Assembly (NCBI GenBank): GCA_963691705.1
Contig: OY829537.1
Span: 72,747,352 to 72,811,351, forward strand
Direction: 5' to 3'
Length of the DNA: 64,000 nt
Origin: Viola odorata
Taxonomy: Eukaryota > Streptophyta > Magnoliopsida > Malpighiales > Violaceae
Part shown: positions 32,112-42,699 of the stretch, one piece after another
Layout of the letters: each line of letters begins with the position of its first letter
Position numbering within the stretch: the stretch's first letter is position 1
Program-made: the position numbers and the translations under genes
The notes under the pieces: generated by a model
The model's database searches: none
Seen by the model: the letters and a program-made list of their open reading frames with translations, nothing else
Told to the model about the DNA's origin: nothing

Positions 32112-32439
32112 GAGCCATTCCTTGAGCTCCGGGAAGGTTGTTTCCTGTCGGCTTCCCCATTCAAATGGAGCATTTTTCTTAGTGAGTTCGTTGAGAGGGG
32201 CGCCATGTTCCCAAGAGTACCGGTACAGCGCACGGTGACATACTTTCTTGGATGTACCTTTTTTTCATGATATCGTCGACTTGCCGTTGGAGTTCCTTGG
32301 TCTCCTCCGGATTACATCTATACGCAGCCCGGTTGGGTAATGTCGCATGCGATACTAAGTCAATTTTGTGTTCAATCCCTCTAACGGGCGGTAATTCGAT
32401 AGGTGTTTCCGTCGAAAATACATCATTAAATTCCTGCAA
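32112..32439 (-). pseudogene. Element E RT remnant with internal deletion
   Basis: The RT start ([35 protein letters not shown]) runs straight into a scar reading GTWR and then sequence that lies after RT in element C (PLNELTKKN in another frame). The palm, including the catalytic Asp pair, is gone. The scar sits near 32195-32215 and suggests two deletions: one removing VPKKD, one removing nearly all of RT. Confidence 0.8.
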
Positions 32440-33170
32440 AGGGGAGACAATCAGACTAGGGAAGCAAGGTTAGGGTCAATAGTTAAATAGTATGTTTTAT
32501 ATCGAAGTATAATACACCATATGTTGGTATACAATGCATGCCTCACATCCCTTCCTTTTGCATATACGCTCAATGATTTAAGCTCACCCTCTTGGTCATG
32601 CTTACTCTTTTCATGACGTGTATTTTGCTCCCTTAACTTTTTCTCTCCACTCTTCTCCCCTCGCAGTCACTCCTTCTCACTCCCGAAACCATGCTTACTG
32701 TTTTCATGGTGTGTTTTTTGCTCTCGGCTTACTTTCTTCACTCCACTATTTTCTCTCAATTTACTCATAATATGGAATTTGGCGCTAGCTTTTTTCATTT
32801 GTTGTTGGTCTTCACGGACTTGAAGTGGTGAAAGAGATGGAATGTTGAATTTCTTACCGCAATGGGTAAGCTGAATTTTGTTAATGCGCCCGTCGTGAAT
32901 CACATTCCTATCAAACTGCCACAGGCGTCCTAACAGAAGATGACTAGCATCCATTGGTACCACATCACACAAACGGTGATCCTCGTATCCTCCCATCTTG
33001 AAACTTAGAAGGACATATTCCTTGACTTTGACCTCACCGTCATCACTGAACCAATAGAGGGAATACGGGTTGGGATGCGGTGTCATTAGCAGATTTAGCT
33101 TACTTACCAAGAGGTGGCTTGCGGCGTCGACTACACTTCCGTTATCGAGAATCATAGACACTATCTTCCC
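32440..33170 (-). pseudogene. Element E protease and linker
   Basis: Protease with SMILDNGSVVDAASHLL (D-N-G active site) and DASHLLLGRLWQFDR, then the charged linker with HENSKHG-like units, as in element C. TAA at 33171 and TGA at 32667 interrupt the frame. Confidence 0.75.
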
Positions 33171-33982
33171 TTACACTTCACATCGGGAATGGAAAAGATT
33201 CTCTCTTTGCTCATTACATTCCTTTTCCGGCTTGGCGTAGACATTTAGGCTTCTCCGCACAACTAATGTCATGGCGGAAGCTGGTTGTATTTCTTCCTTG
33301 TCACTGTTCATTACCACTTCCTCTTCCCGACATCTTTCATCCTGGTAGTTCCCTTCTTTTTGTATCTGATCTCCTTCATTGTCGGTCTCATATCTCCCTT
33401 CCCGAATAAGAATAGCACGGCGGTTCAGGCACTCTGATGAAATATGCCCTCTTCCTTGACACTTAAAACACTCAATATTGGCTAAATATTTCCGGGATGG
33501 TGGGTTAGAAGTTACCGAATGGGATGTTACCGATACTGGATTAGGTTTGGTAAACAGTGTATAAGGTTTTGTTATAGGTGGTGGGTTTGTTTTGGTACTT
33601 GGTGGGGTCTGTTGGTAGTCCTTTTGGTAAGGTTTCCAGGGCTGTTTAACAGGAGTAAAGTAGGTGTTGGGCGGGTTGGTGTTTCGGCTAGGGAATTTTT
33701 TCCATTTGGTTACCTCATGAGCTTCCACTTTCAGAGCATAGTGGATCATAGGCTGCAAGTTTTCAAAATCTTGCAATTCCAGTTTATATTTAATCTTATC
33801 ATTCACACCATTCAAGAAACGAGCCATAGTTACCTCTTCATCCTTATGGGTATCTGTTTGTGTGAGGAGTGACTCAAGTTCATTGTAATAGTCTCCGACA
33901 GATTTCGTTCCTTGCTTAAGACCTTGCAATCAATTCTGCAATTCTTGTTTGTAGATAGACGGCATGAATCTTTCCCACATCG
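33171..33982 (-). pseudogene. Element E Gag, N-terminally truncated
   Basis: Starts in mid-domain with MWERFMPSIYKQELQN, a TGA, then LQGLKQGTKSVGDYYNELES, a Pro/Thr-rich linker and CCHC knuckle CFKCQGRGHISSEC. The first half of the Gag core present in element C is missing. Confidence 0.8.
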
Positions 33983-33987
33983 CCTGC

Positions 33988-34787
33988 TCAAGATGTTAGA
34001 TTTAAGGAAAGATATAACAGTTTTAGCATCATCTGTACGAGTGGCCTTAGCTTCTACCCATTTAGAGACATAATCAACAGCCAACAGAATGTAAGAACTA
34101 CCTCAAGAATTGGGAAAATGTCCCATAAAATCAATGCCCCAAAGATCGAATATTTCGCAAGACAACATAGGGTTCATAGGCATTTGATTTCTAACACTAA
34201 TATTACCTATTTTCTAGCATTCTTCGCATTCTTGGCAGAATCTTTTGCTATCCTTAAATAAAGTGAGCCAATAGAAACCTGCTTCTAAAACCTTATAGGC
34301 GGTTTTCTTTCAACTAAAGTGTCCACCGCTAGGAGAAGTGTGACAATGGTACAAACTGAAGGAACTTCATTTAATTGTACACATCTCCTTAGCAATTTAT
34401 CTTGTCTAATTCTCCACATGTAAGGCTCATCCCAAATATAATTCCTTGAGTCCCTTTAAATTTTAGCTTTCTGAAAAGAACTCAACTCACCATAGTATTT
34501 ACCTTTGGCTAAATAATTTGCAATGTGGTGATACCATGGAGGTACCCCCTTTACAAGGTATAAACGTTCATCAAGGAACTCATCAACTACATGTTTTGTC
34601 TCTTTGCTTATCAACCTGCTCAGATTGTCAACTACTAAGTTCTCTCGCCCCTTTTTGTCTTTGATCTCAATATCGAATTCTTGCAGCAATAAAATCCATC
34701 GAATCAACCTTGGCTTGGATTTCTTCTTACTCAAGAGATACCTTAGAGTTGCATGGTCAGAGAAAATTATAACTTTAGTTCCTAACA
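33988..34787 (-). pseudogene. Athila RNase H and integrase N-terminal part
   Basis: Reads [37 protein letters not shown] and [11 protein letters not shown] (RNase H end and tether), continues with [13 protein letters not shown], and after frameshifts reaches LAVDYVSKWVEAKATRT (first integrase Asp) and DAKTVISFLKSN. It stops at the D/E composite and resumes at 25546. To the right it is cut at about 34787 by an LTR fragment. Confidence 0.75.
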
Positions 34788-35560
34788 AACCGGAGGCCAT
34801 CCATTGCATAGCACAAGCTTACCGGGAGCACATACTGAGAGCATAAGCCCAAGCGCAAGCTTACTAGGAGCACATACCGGTAACATAAGCCCAAGCGCAA
34901 GCCTACCGGGAGCCGAAGGCCATCTCTCGCATGCTATTGGGAAAACCCTAGGCCATCCATCGTATGGCTCGTGCCTCGTCTGGACATCCCATGAAGACCT
35001 CTCGCAAGCTTCATACCTTTATCGGCCATACCATGAAGATTCACCACAACAAGCCATGAAGCCGCCCGCACCAACCCTAGCAAGCCATGAAGATGTGCTG
35101 CTAGCTTCCGAAGGTATGGCCGAGCCCATCATAAGCCAAGACCAGTTGTGCCACTCCAAGTGGGCCTAAAAAGCCCATCAATAAGGCCACGACCTTACAC
35201 AAGAACGCGTCCAAAGCCAAGACCCTTCACAAGGCCGACCACCCCTTTTGTAACTTAAGTATAAAAGTCGGACTTAGTTCAATTGTTAACTAGTTTAGTT
35301 TTTTTTGAGTGATTTTGTTGAGTGAGAATACTCCTCCTTCATCACACTAAACTCCTCTTGTGGATTTCTAAGCTTGATGGTGTTTTGATTTTCCGCAAGT
35401 AAAACGTAAACCATTAACCTTGTACTTGTGACTTTGTATGAAATCATTTGTGAGTTATTCCTTGCAAACGAGTGTGAATTCTCGTGCCCTGTTTACTGTT
35501 CATCCACCTTGTGTTCTTAAGTCTCAACATGTGCTACATCGTCCTCCTTCATGCTCATAG
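34788..35560 (+). mobile_element. LTR fragment F, related to elements D and E
   Basis: Contains TATAAAAG at about 35263, then GAGAATACTCCTCC and a stretch ending GCAAGTAAAACG that match the post-TATA part of LTRs D and E. Neither TGATG start nor CATCA end plus PBS is seen, so it is a fragment or a diverged relative. Borders are approximate. No gene inside is supportable. Confidence 0.45.
34814..34913. repeat. 42-bp tandem repeat in LTR fragment F
   Basis: Units starting CAAGCTTACYRGGAGCACATA at 34814 and 34856 and a partial unit at 34898. They hold AAGCCCAAGCG between copies. Confidence 0.8.
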
Positions 35561-35647
35561 TCACTTCCACTCCATTTCACACCCTCCTTGGTAATATCCT
35601 TCCTTTTCTTGTCCATCTTTGTTTCCATTCTTTGCATATCTGTAACC

Positions 35648-36038
35648 TCTTCTTCCTTGTTTTTTTTTTTAATAAGCAGATGATGTTTTATTAATCAAGC
35701 CAATGGGGAAATGTCTACAACAATTACAACAAACGAAAAAGCTGCAGACAGGGCTGATATAAAATCAGCACCTGGCTGCCCAGAAAAAACATGCAACTAA
35801 ATTAGAAACAACACCAGAACAAGGAAATCCGACTCAATCAGCCATCCGAGAAATCAACTCAATTGAACGTGCGCATTTGTTAACCAGTCTGAGGATTGTT
35901 GCATATCTGTTATGCTGTAAGCAAACATGGGATCTTTACTCTTCAACCACCAAAGCCACGTAGAGAAAATCCTATTAATACATCTCCATTCACTATATTC
36001 TTCTTGCCGAAAGACCACCTCATTCTTCTTCCTTGTTT
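35648..36038 (-). mobile_element. 5'-truncated LINE with 15-bp target-site duplication
   Basis: Poly(T) at about 35660-35670 marks the poly(A) tail of a minus-strand insertion of about 360 bp. TCTTCTTCCTTGTTT is present at 35648-35662 and 36024-36038, an exact 15-bp duplication as made by target-primed reverse transcription. Near the 5' side the minus strand reads CINRIFSTWLWWLKSKDPMF and ends HVQLS-stop, likely the C-terminus of ORF2. A polyadenylation-like AATAAAAC lies just before the tail. Confidence 0.75.
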
Positions 36039-36970
36039 GTGTTAGCTGTTGTGTTGTTTCTTGTCTAGGAAACTCTCGGGCGGGTTAGATCTTCTCAAAC
36101 TCCATATATCATTCAGCCGACTCAACCTAAGCCAGATCACATCAAGGAGGTGGATTGAGAGAAAGTACTTAGGGTTTAAAGCTCTAGTGAACACCAAAAA
36201 AATGGAGACAAGAGAAGGATATTGTGAGTTGTTTAATAACTCAACCTCCTAGAATTCTTCAACTCATTACATACAATTTTTTTAATTTTTTTTTTGCAGA
36301 AAAACCACTTAAATGTCGAACATAATTGATATAAATATTGAATAACATAACAAAGGGAAAACAAAAGTTGAGCAGACTTACCAAAGAACAGCAAGCTCCA
36401 ACGGTGCCCAAAGCCAGAGCAAGCTTATAATCTTCAAGGCTTGTAATTTTAGAACAACATAACATTAGATATTGAAAGATAGAAACTCAAATGTAAGATA
36501 GAAACTCAAATGTTAGGGTTTTCAGTGAAATAATGGGTTTGCAATTGCTCACCTTAGTAATTTTCAAGTTCATAATTGGAAGAGGGAAGAGATCTAATGT
36601 TTTGGACGAGCCGTTGATGGTGGCTGAGTAGTGACGATGGAGGAGGAGCGGTGTGGGTATTGGTGGACGACCAGTGTGTTTATTGGTGGAGGAACGATGT
36701 TGTTCGATCAAAGCAAGAGGAAGAGGTTGAGCGCCCTTTGTTAAAGGAAAGTGTGGGAAAATGATAGAAGGAGAGAAATGGTTAAGGGAAAAAAATAATT
36801 AATTAAAATAATTAGATAATGAAAATAAGTGTGACAAACGCGTATAGTGGCAAATGTGTAGTGGTCGATTTACACGTCATACTAATTATAAGGAAACACG
36901 TGTTTACTCTTTAGTTTATAAGTACATTGTGTTTTTGCCACTTGAATAGCGCCAGGAAAGACCCATTTTG
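36039..36970. other. Unassigned stretch
   Basis: No gene or element recognised. It contains a T-rich run followed by TTTGCAG at about 36296 and GGTGG-rich text near 36600-36700. Short open frames have no support. Confidence 0.4.
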
Positions 36971-37220
36971 ATGTAATGTTAGGGCATTAATCGAGGTTGA
37001 CACAGCAGAAGCTCTTGCAATGTGGGATGTTTTGATACAAGTCTGTCAGTGAAGGGTGAATAGGGTTATCATTGAATCTAACTGCATACCGAATGTGGCT
37101 GCTTGGAATGCAAAAAAAATTCCATTAACTTATGCGGGGATGGTGTACTAGAGGACTTAGCGCGAATGGAGTTTTCGTTTGTGAGTTGCTCTTTCTGTAA
37201 CATTAAGAGGTCTTTTAATA
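36971..37220 (+). pseudogene. RNase H-like (RVT_3) fragment
   Basis: Plus strand reads EVDTAEALAMWDVLIQVC, a TGA, then RVNRVIIESNCIPNVAAWNAKK and IPLTYAGMV, and after a one-base shift LEDLARMEFSFVSCSFCNIKR. This is the pattern of the RNase H-like domain common in plant LINE-derived proteins (AExxA ... ESD ... N.A). One stop and one frameshift, with both ends missing, make it a fragment. Confidence 0.55.
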
Positions 37221-37556
37221 TCCCAGCATATAGTTAGATCAATTTGAATTATTTTTTACATTGAAAATGTATGAGTAGGAAAATATCCTGAGGTGATCAT
37301 ATTTATGCTGATTTATGTTAATGCAATTACGTTTCCTTTCAATAACAACAAAATTACCCTCCACTCTCATTTATTTTTACTTTCACTTTTACCCTCGTGT
37401 TTGTCAATTATTTTCATATAACGCCGCCATATTTTACATAAATCCCAGCTAGTGTATTCTCTTTATAATTTCTTTATCAAATAATCTCTTGTGTCTGTAA
37501 GATATAAATACATGGACCACTTAAAATAGAAATTACAAACGCGATGGACTATTTAA

Positions 37557-39470
37557 AATCCATATATATATATATATTAAAAAAATTATATGGTGAAATT
37601 TTTTAAAAGGTGTTTGGTTGAGGGATTCTAAAATTACATAAGGAATTATTTTATCTTACATTTTAGCAAGTGAATCATTTTACCTAGGAAATGCTAAAGA
37701 ATAAAATATTACCTTATTTGATTGCATTATACATGATCCTTGAAAAAAGAAAAATTTCTTGTTTGAATGGTGTTAGAGTATCATATTTCTTATGTGTTTT
37801 TACCAAAAGTACCGACAAATTATATTATTGTATAGATATATATTATAGTACTTATATACTATTTTGTCATTATACATTAATATTATTACCATTATCATAT
37901 AATGTATAAAAATAAATATTTTATAAATGTTGTTCAATAAATATGTTATGTCATTATATAATATTGTATATATTATTTACTATAAATAAATATATTGTAA
38001 TATAATATAGTATATAATTATAAAATATACTAATAATATAATAATAAATAATATAATATAATAATATATGAAATGTAAATATAATAAAAAAATTTATTAT
38101 ATCATATCGTAGTATAAAAATTTATAGTATTAATATATAATGTATTATAAAATAATGATGTATTATTAGAAATAAATTATTACATAATAATTATATTATT
38201 ATATTATTACTTATTAATATCACATACAATCTTACTATGATATAATGTCTATTTGTAAAGAATAATTTTATCATAACAATATAGTTCATTTTTTTCTTTT
38301 TAAGGGAATCCTAAAATACCACCTATTTTGGAGGTAATCATTTTCTCTTACATTTTACATTATTGAGGAGAAAAAGTTTTCCAAGACAATTCTAAATTTC
38401 TAAAATTCCCTAATTTTATGTATACCAAATAAAACATTCTTGAGAATTTAAGATTAACTTGATAAGGAAATCCTAGATTAGTTCACGCCAAATACCCCTT
38501 GAGTGGCTTGAGAGGAAGTCACCTAAAATTTCTAAAACTCTTCCATGATGTCATGTGTTATTACTTTAATACCTTAGCATTTGACACATGAAAATAAAAA
38601 GAAATAAAAATCTTTCATAACTTAAATCTTTTTCGTTTACTCTATTTAATTAATTTATTTTGTATAATTAATTCTTTTAATACAATTTAATTAAAATTTT
38701 AGTAGTAAAATTTGAAAACATAATATTTAAGAATTTAAAAAGTTACTCTAGCATGATCCCCTATGTTCACAAATCTTCAATTTGTTATATATTTTTAATA
38801 GATGATATATACTTCATAAGAACTAAGATTATTCTTCTACTCTCTTAAGTTTTATTTTTTATTTTTATTTTATTTTTCAAACATGTATTTAGTTAATTAT
38901 AACATAGTTTCTTATAGAGTATAAGAGATATTTTGTTAATATTTCTAGATTCAATTTATGGATAATTTATATATATACTTAAAAAATATGTGGTGAAATT
39001 TTTGTGGTGGCTTATGAGGAAATCGCTTAGAATTCTTAATTTCCTCCTACGATGTTACATGTCATCACTTTGATACTTTAAAATTTGACACATAACAGTA
39101 AAAAGAAATAAAACTTATTCATAACTTAGAAAACCGTTTGAGTTACACTATTTAATTAATTTAATTTGTATAATTAATTATTTTAATACAATTTAATTAA
39201 AATGTTAGTGGTGATTTTAAAAAGAAAATGTTTAAATATTTGAAAGTTTAGTCTAGCACGATCTCTATGAAAGTGTTCATAAAATCTTTAATTTGTTATA
39301 CATTGATAATTCATATTTCACAAGAACTAAGGTTAGTCTCATATTCTTTTCAATTTAGTTTTTAATGAATTATTTTATTTACTTAATTTGTATTTAGTTA
39401 AATATAAGATACTATTTTATATTAAAAAATATAAATATTTATAAAATTACAATTTATCAAGTTATATTGA
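37557..39470. repeat. Diverged direct duplication, AT-rich, one copy interrupted
   Basis: Copy 1 (37557-37607 plus 38502-38960) and copy 2 (38961-39470) share ordered blocks such as TGGTGAAATTTT, TTTGACACAT, AAAAAGAAATAAAA, a TTTAATTAATTTA-rich block and ACAAGAACTAAG. The two lie end to end. Nothing coding is seen; composition is very AT-rich, as in some Helitron-type or other non-autonomous repeats, but I found no diagnostic end. Confidence 0.55.
37608..38501. mobile_element. Putative DNA transposon in copy 1 of the duplication
   Basis: Present in copy 1 and absent at the matching point of copy 2, so it looks like a later insertion of about 890 bp. Ends are imperfect inverted repeats: GGTGTTTGGTTGAGGGATTC at the left and CCAAATACCCC at the right. 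GGTGTTTGG-type ends occur in PIF/Harbinger-like and some hAT-like MITEs. The interior is extremely AT-rich, and no TSD could be fixed. Confidence 0.4.
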
Positions 39471-40725
39471 ACATGAGGGTATCCTAGACAAAAATGAACA
39501 AACACGCGGGAAGAATTTCCCTTTACCCATTTTTCTTTTTTTCATTTTGAACTTCATATTTCCTTCATCCTTTTATTTAAATAAAAAGCAGACCCTAACT
39601 TCAATGTTTTGTAATTGTATCGCGGTACTTCTAATTAATAAATACACAGAGAGAAGAGTAGTAAAATCACCCCAATATCTCAATTATACCACATGTTTTA
39701 TTTTTATTCAATTTAAACCCTACATTTTCATTTTGTTTCAAAACACATCCTAATTTTAAAAAACGCCTTAAGATCTGTTTGGTCACTCTTTAAATAGTGA
39801 GTTATCATTTTAATTTTGAGTTTGATTGTTCCGTTGATATTTGTGCATCATCATCTGATGTGTAATTAAAGAGAGTAAAAAAATTTATACTTTATATTTT
39901 TAATTTTTTTAATTTTCACATCAATAATTGGTAAGCTTTTTAAGAAATGACCAAATAAGTTTTAAAATAATTTTAAAATTAAGATATACATTAACAAATT
40001 TGACAAAGGTAAGGTTCAATTTAAACAAAAATAAAACATAAAGTGTGATTTAAATATTGAGTATAAACACACATGGTTTTACTGCTTTTTCCATATACAT
40101 ATACGTATGACTTGCATCTACTTAATTGGGAACATATATTAAGTTAGGCAACAAGCCTAGGGGTGGCAATATGGGACGGACGGACGTCCATGGAGCAATT
40201 TTATTTGTTCAATAAATAAATTGGACAGATTTGTTCAAGTGCATTTAATAAACGAACGGACCAAACCCATCCAACTAAATTAGCCAGGTTTGGACGGATT
40301 CTGGTCCAACAATAATTTTTTTCTGGAACTTGAATTTTTTTTTGAATTTTTTTTTTTTTTTTAAACAATATTGTTTTTGAAAAAATTAAATAATAAACGG
40401 AACGGGAACCCGTCAGGTTTGTCCCGTCTGTCTATATATATAGCTGGACGGGTCTAACCCAATCCATTTATTAAATGGGACAAAAAATATTATCGATATT
40501 CCGTCTGTCTTAATATTTATATTTTTATGTAGCAAACTTACAATAACACAGTAGTATATAGTTAAATTCCTCATAAAAATAAACATATCTTATACCCTTT
40601 AGTCATTTTACGATTTAACGATATCTTTTATAAGCATTTTAACCAAATACCTCAGCAACTTTTATACAAGCAATAACTTTTCCACTAGCACAACAACAAC
40701 GCATGGCTATTGAATAAATATTATA
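39471..40725. other. AT-rich intergenic stretch
   Basis: No gene. A weak inverted pair TTTGGTCA (39779) and TGACCAAA (about 39948) may mark a small MITE. At 40151 AGGGGTGGCAA resembles the end of some non-autonomous hAT elements, but no partner end was found. Confidence 0.35.
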
Positions 40726-40958
40726 CTCCCTCTGGACCCAAATAAGTGTCTCTGACACTGTTCATACGTATATCGAAAAGGTCGGATGACACACTATTTG
40801 ACCCCAAAAAATTCCGTACTTTTTTTCTAACGTACGTTAATCCTTAATGTACGTCCGAGAAAAAAATTGAATTTTTTTGAAATCAAATAGTGCATCATCC
40901 GACCTTTTCGATATGCGTATCTACAGTGTCAGAAACACTTATTTGGGTCCGGAGGGAG
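40726..40958. mobile_element. Stowaway-type MITE 1
   Basis: 233 bp, starts CTCCCTCTGGACCCAAATAA and ends with the inverse (TTATTTGGGTCCGGAGGGAG). Flanked by TA on both sides. TIR and TA target are those of Stowaway MITEs (Tc1/mariner). Inner arms contain GGTCGGATGACACACTATTT, also inverted. Confidence 0.85.
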
Positions 40959-42138
40959 TAGTTATAAAACAACATAATCGTGATAGTATATATATATATA
41001 TAAGATTTAAATGAATGTGGTGCAAACATTTAAAAGTTTGACAGTGTTAATCAATATATATCTAATTCTATATCTATATTTATCTATAATCTATCTATAT
41101 AAATACAAAATTAATGCAGTGAAACTTATTAGAATTTTTGAATCTCTCTCTCAGTGATGTCATATGTAAGTATGTTCATATAAATTGCCTAACAAATAAG
41201 CAGTTAAGTTAGTAGGTTCTTAAATTTGAATAAAAAAAAACTACCCACCTAAATAGTACTCCATTTTTTTATTTTATAAATGTCAAATTAATAAAAAATA
41301 CACGTACAAAAAAAACTTTAATAAAATACTAACTGATATTTTGAAAAATAAAAAAATCTTTAATTACTCTATAATTATTTCTCATATTAACAATGAAAAA
41401 ATATTTATTAATAGGTAACTACTCCAAATTTCTAACTGTTGTCTTAACAAATATAACTGGACAACCTAAATAAATTTTTCCCCTAAATCAGTAATTTATA
41501 AAATAACGGAAGGAATAGTGGATCAATTCTGAAAACTAGCATACATTTTTTTTATAAGAAAAGAAAAGAAAAACCAGCATAAATATGATCACCTCATTGT
41601 TGATTAGGTGATCCATATAAATGTACCTAGAAAAAAACTCTGTATTTTTTTCTATAAAATTTTGAGGTTAATTTTGTAGTTTAATTATTAATTTAGTTCT
41701 ATATTCTCTCTATCAAGATATATACTAATAACATGTGACCCAATGGTCGAAAATAATATCACTCAAATTTATTTATTTATATTTTAAAAACTAATTATAT
41801 TATTAATTATCATACAATACCAATACAATACTAGGGATTGAACTCGTAACCTACATTATAAAAATAAGATACATTAATTAGTTTAATCACAACATGATGT
41901 GCCTCAAATTTGATCAAACATATGTTTGGCCACAGATGAAAAGCATGACAAGTGATCCTTGTTGGTTTGGTTTGATGAGTGACTTTAAGAAGAAAAATAA
42001 TATTATAATAAAAATACTGGAAACCCAAAAAAGGAAAAAAAGAAACACATGTACAACAGTAATGTGCTGTCATGGGAGTGTGACACCACTGTTTTATATT
42101 GTTTTTGAGAAAACACACTGTTTTATACAAACATAGTA

Positions 42139-42340
42139 CTCCGTCCGCTTCCTATTACTTGTCGTTCACTGTTCACGTATGGGTCTCTAGGCGGTCCGGA
42201 TGACGCACTATTTGACCTTAAAAAATTTTGAATTTTTTCGTAAAATTCAAAATTTTTTGAGGTCAAATAGTGCGTCATCCGGGCCGCCTAGAGACCCGTG
42301 TGTGAACAGTGAACGACAAATAATAGGGAGCCGGAGGGAG
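42139..42340. mobile_element. Stowaway-type MITE 2, almost full-length hairpin
   Basis: 202 bp between TA dinucleotides. CTCCGTCCGC at the left, GGAGGGAG at the right; nearly the whole length is inverted, including GTTCACTGTTCAC and CGGATGACGCACTATTTGAC arms. Shares the GGATGACRCACTATTTGACC core with MITE 1. Confidence 0.85.
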
Positions 42341-42435
42341 TATAATATTTGTTTGAATTGGTTGAATATCTTAAAAATGCGGTGTTGATGGCTGACTGTA
42401 TATAAATACGTAAAAGTATTCATATAACCATAATA

Positions 42436-42695
42436 CTCTCTCCGTTTTTTAATAACTGTCTTTTTAAAATAGTATTAAAATTTAAAACATTGATGTTTGA
42501 TCTTATTTTATTTCACATTATTTCATTTTTTTTCTAATTTCTACTCAAATTACCACACCATCATCAATTTTGGTTGATGCAGAAAGGTTAATTTGTCATT
42601 TTCACAAAATATATGCTCCGAAAAATATAAAATGACAAGAGAAGATGAACCAGAAAATCTGTAGAAAAGTGTCAATTAATCGAGAATGGAGGGAG
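42436..42695. mobile_element. Stowaway-type MITE 3, diverged
   Basis: 260 bp flanked by TA. Left CTCTCTCCG and TTAATAACTGTC, right GTGTCAATTAATCGAGAATG followed by GAGGGAG. The interior does not match MITEs 1 and 2. Confidence 0.6.
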
Positions 42696-42699
42696 TATT

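Larger units (their letters stand above)
29507..33982 (-). mobile_element. CRM-like element E, truncated, RT deleted
   Basis: Minus-strand CRM-like element: 3' LTR 29507-30420, polypurine tract, integrase, RNase H, RT remnant, protease and the later part of gag. The 5' LTR, leader and start of gag are missing: it stops in gag at 33982, directly followed by CCTGC, which is also the sequence before element D. So D and E together behave as one 8.4-kb insertion in the Athila integrase. Confidence 0.8.

Noticed and set aside
39779..39960. Small MITE with TTTGGTCA/TGACCAAA ends
   Set aside because: The inverted repeat is short and imperfect and no target duplication is visible.
40151..40520. Non-autonomous hAT element starting AGGGGTGGCAA
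   Set aside because: No inverted partner or 8-bp duplication found.
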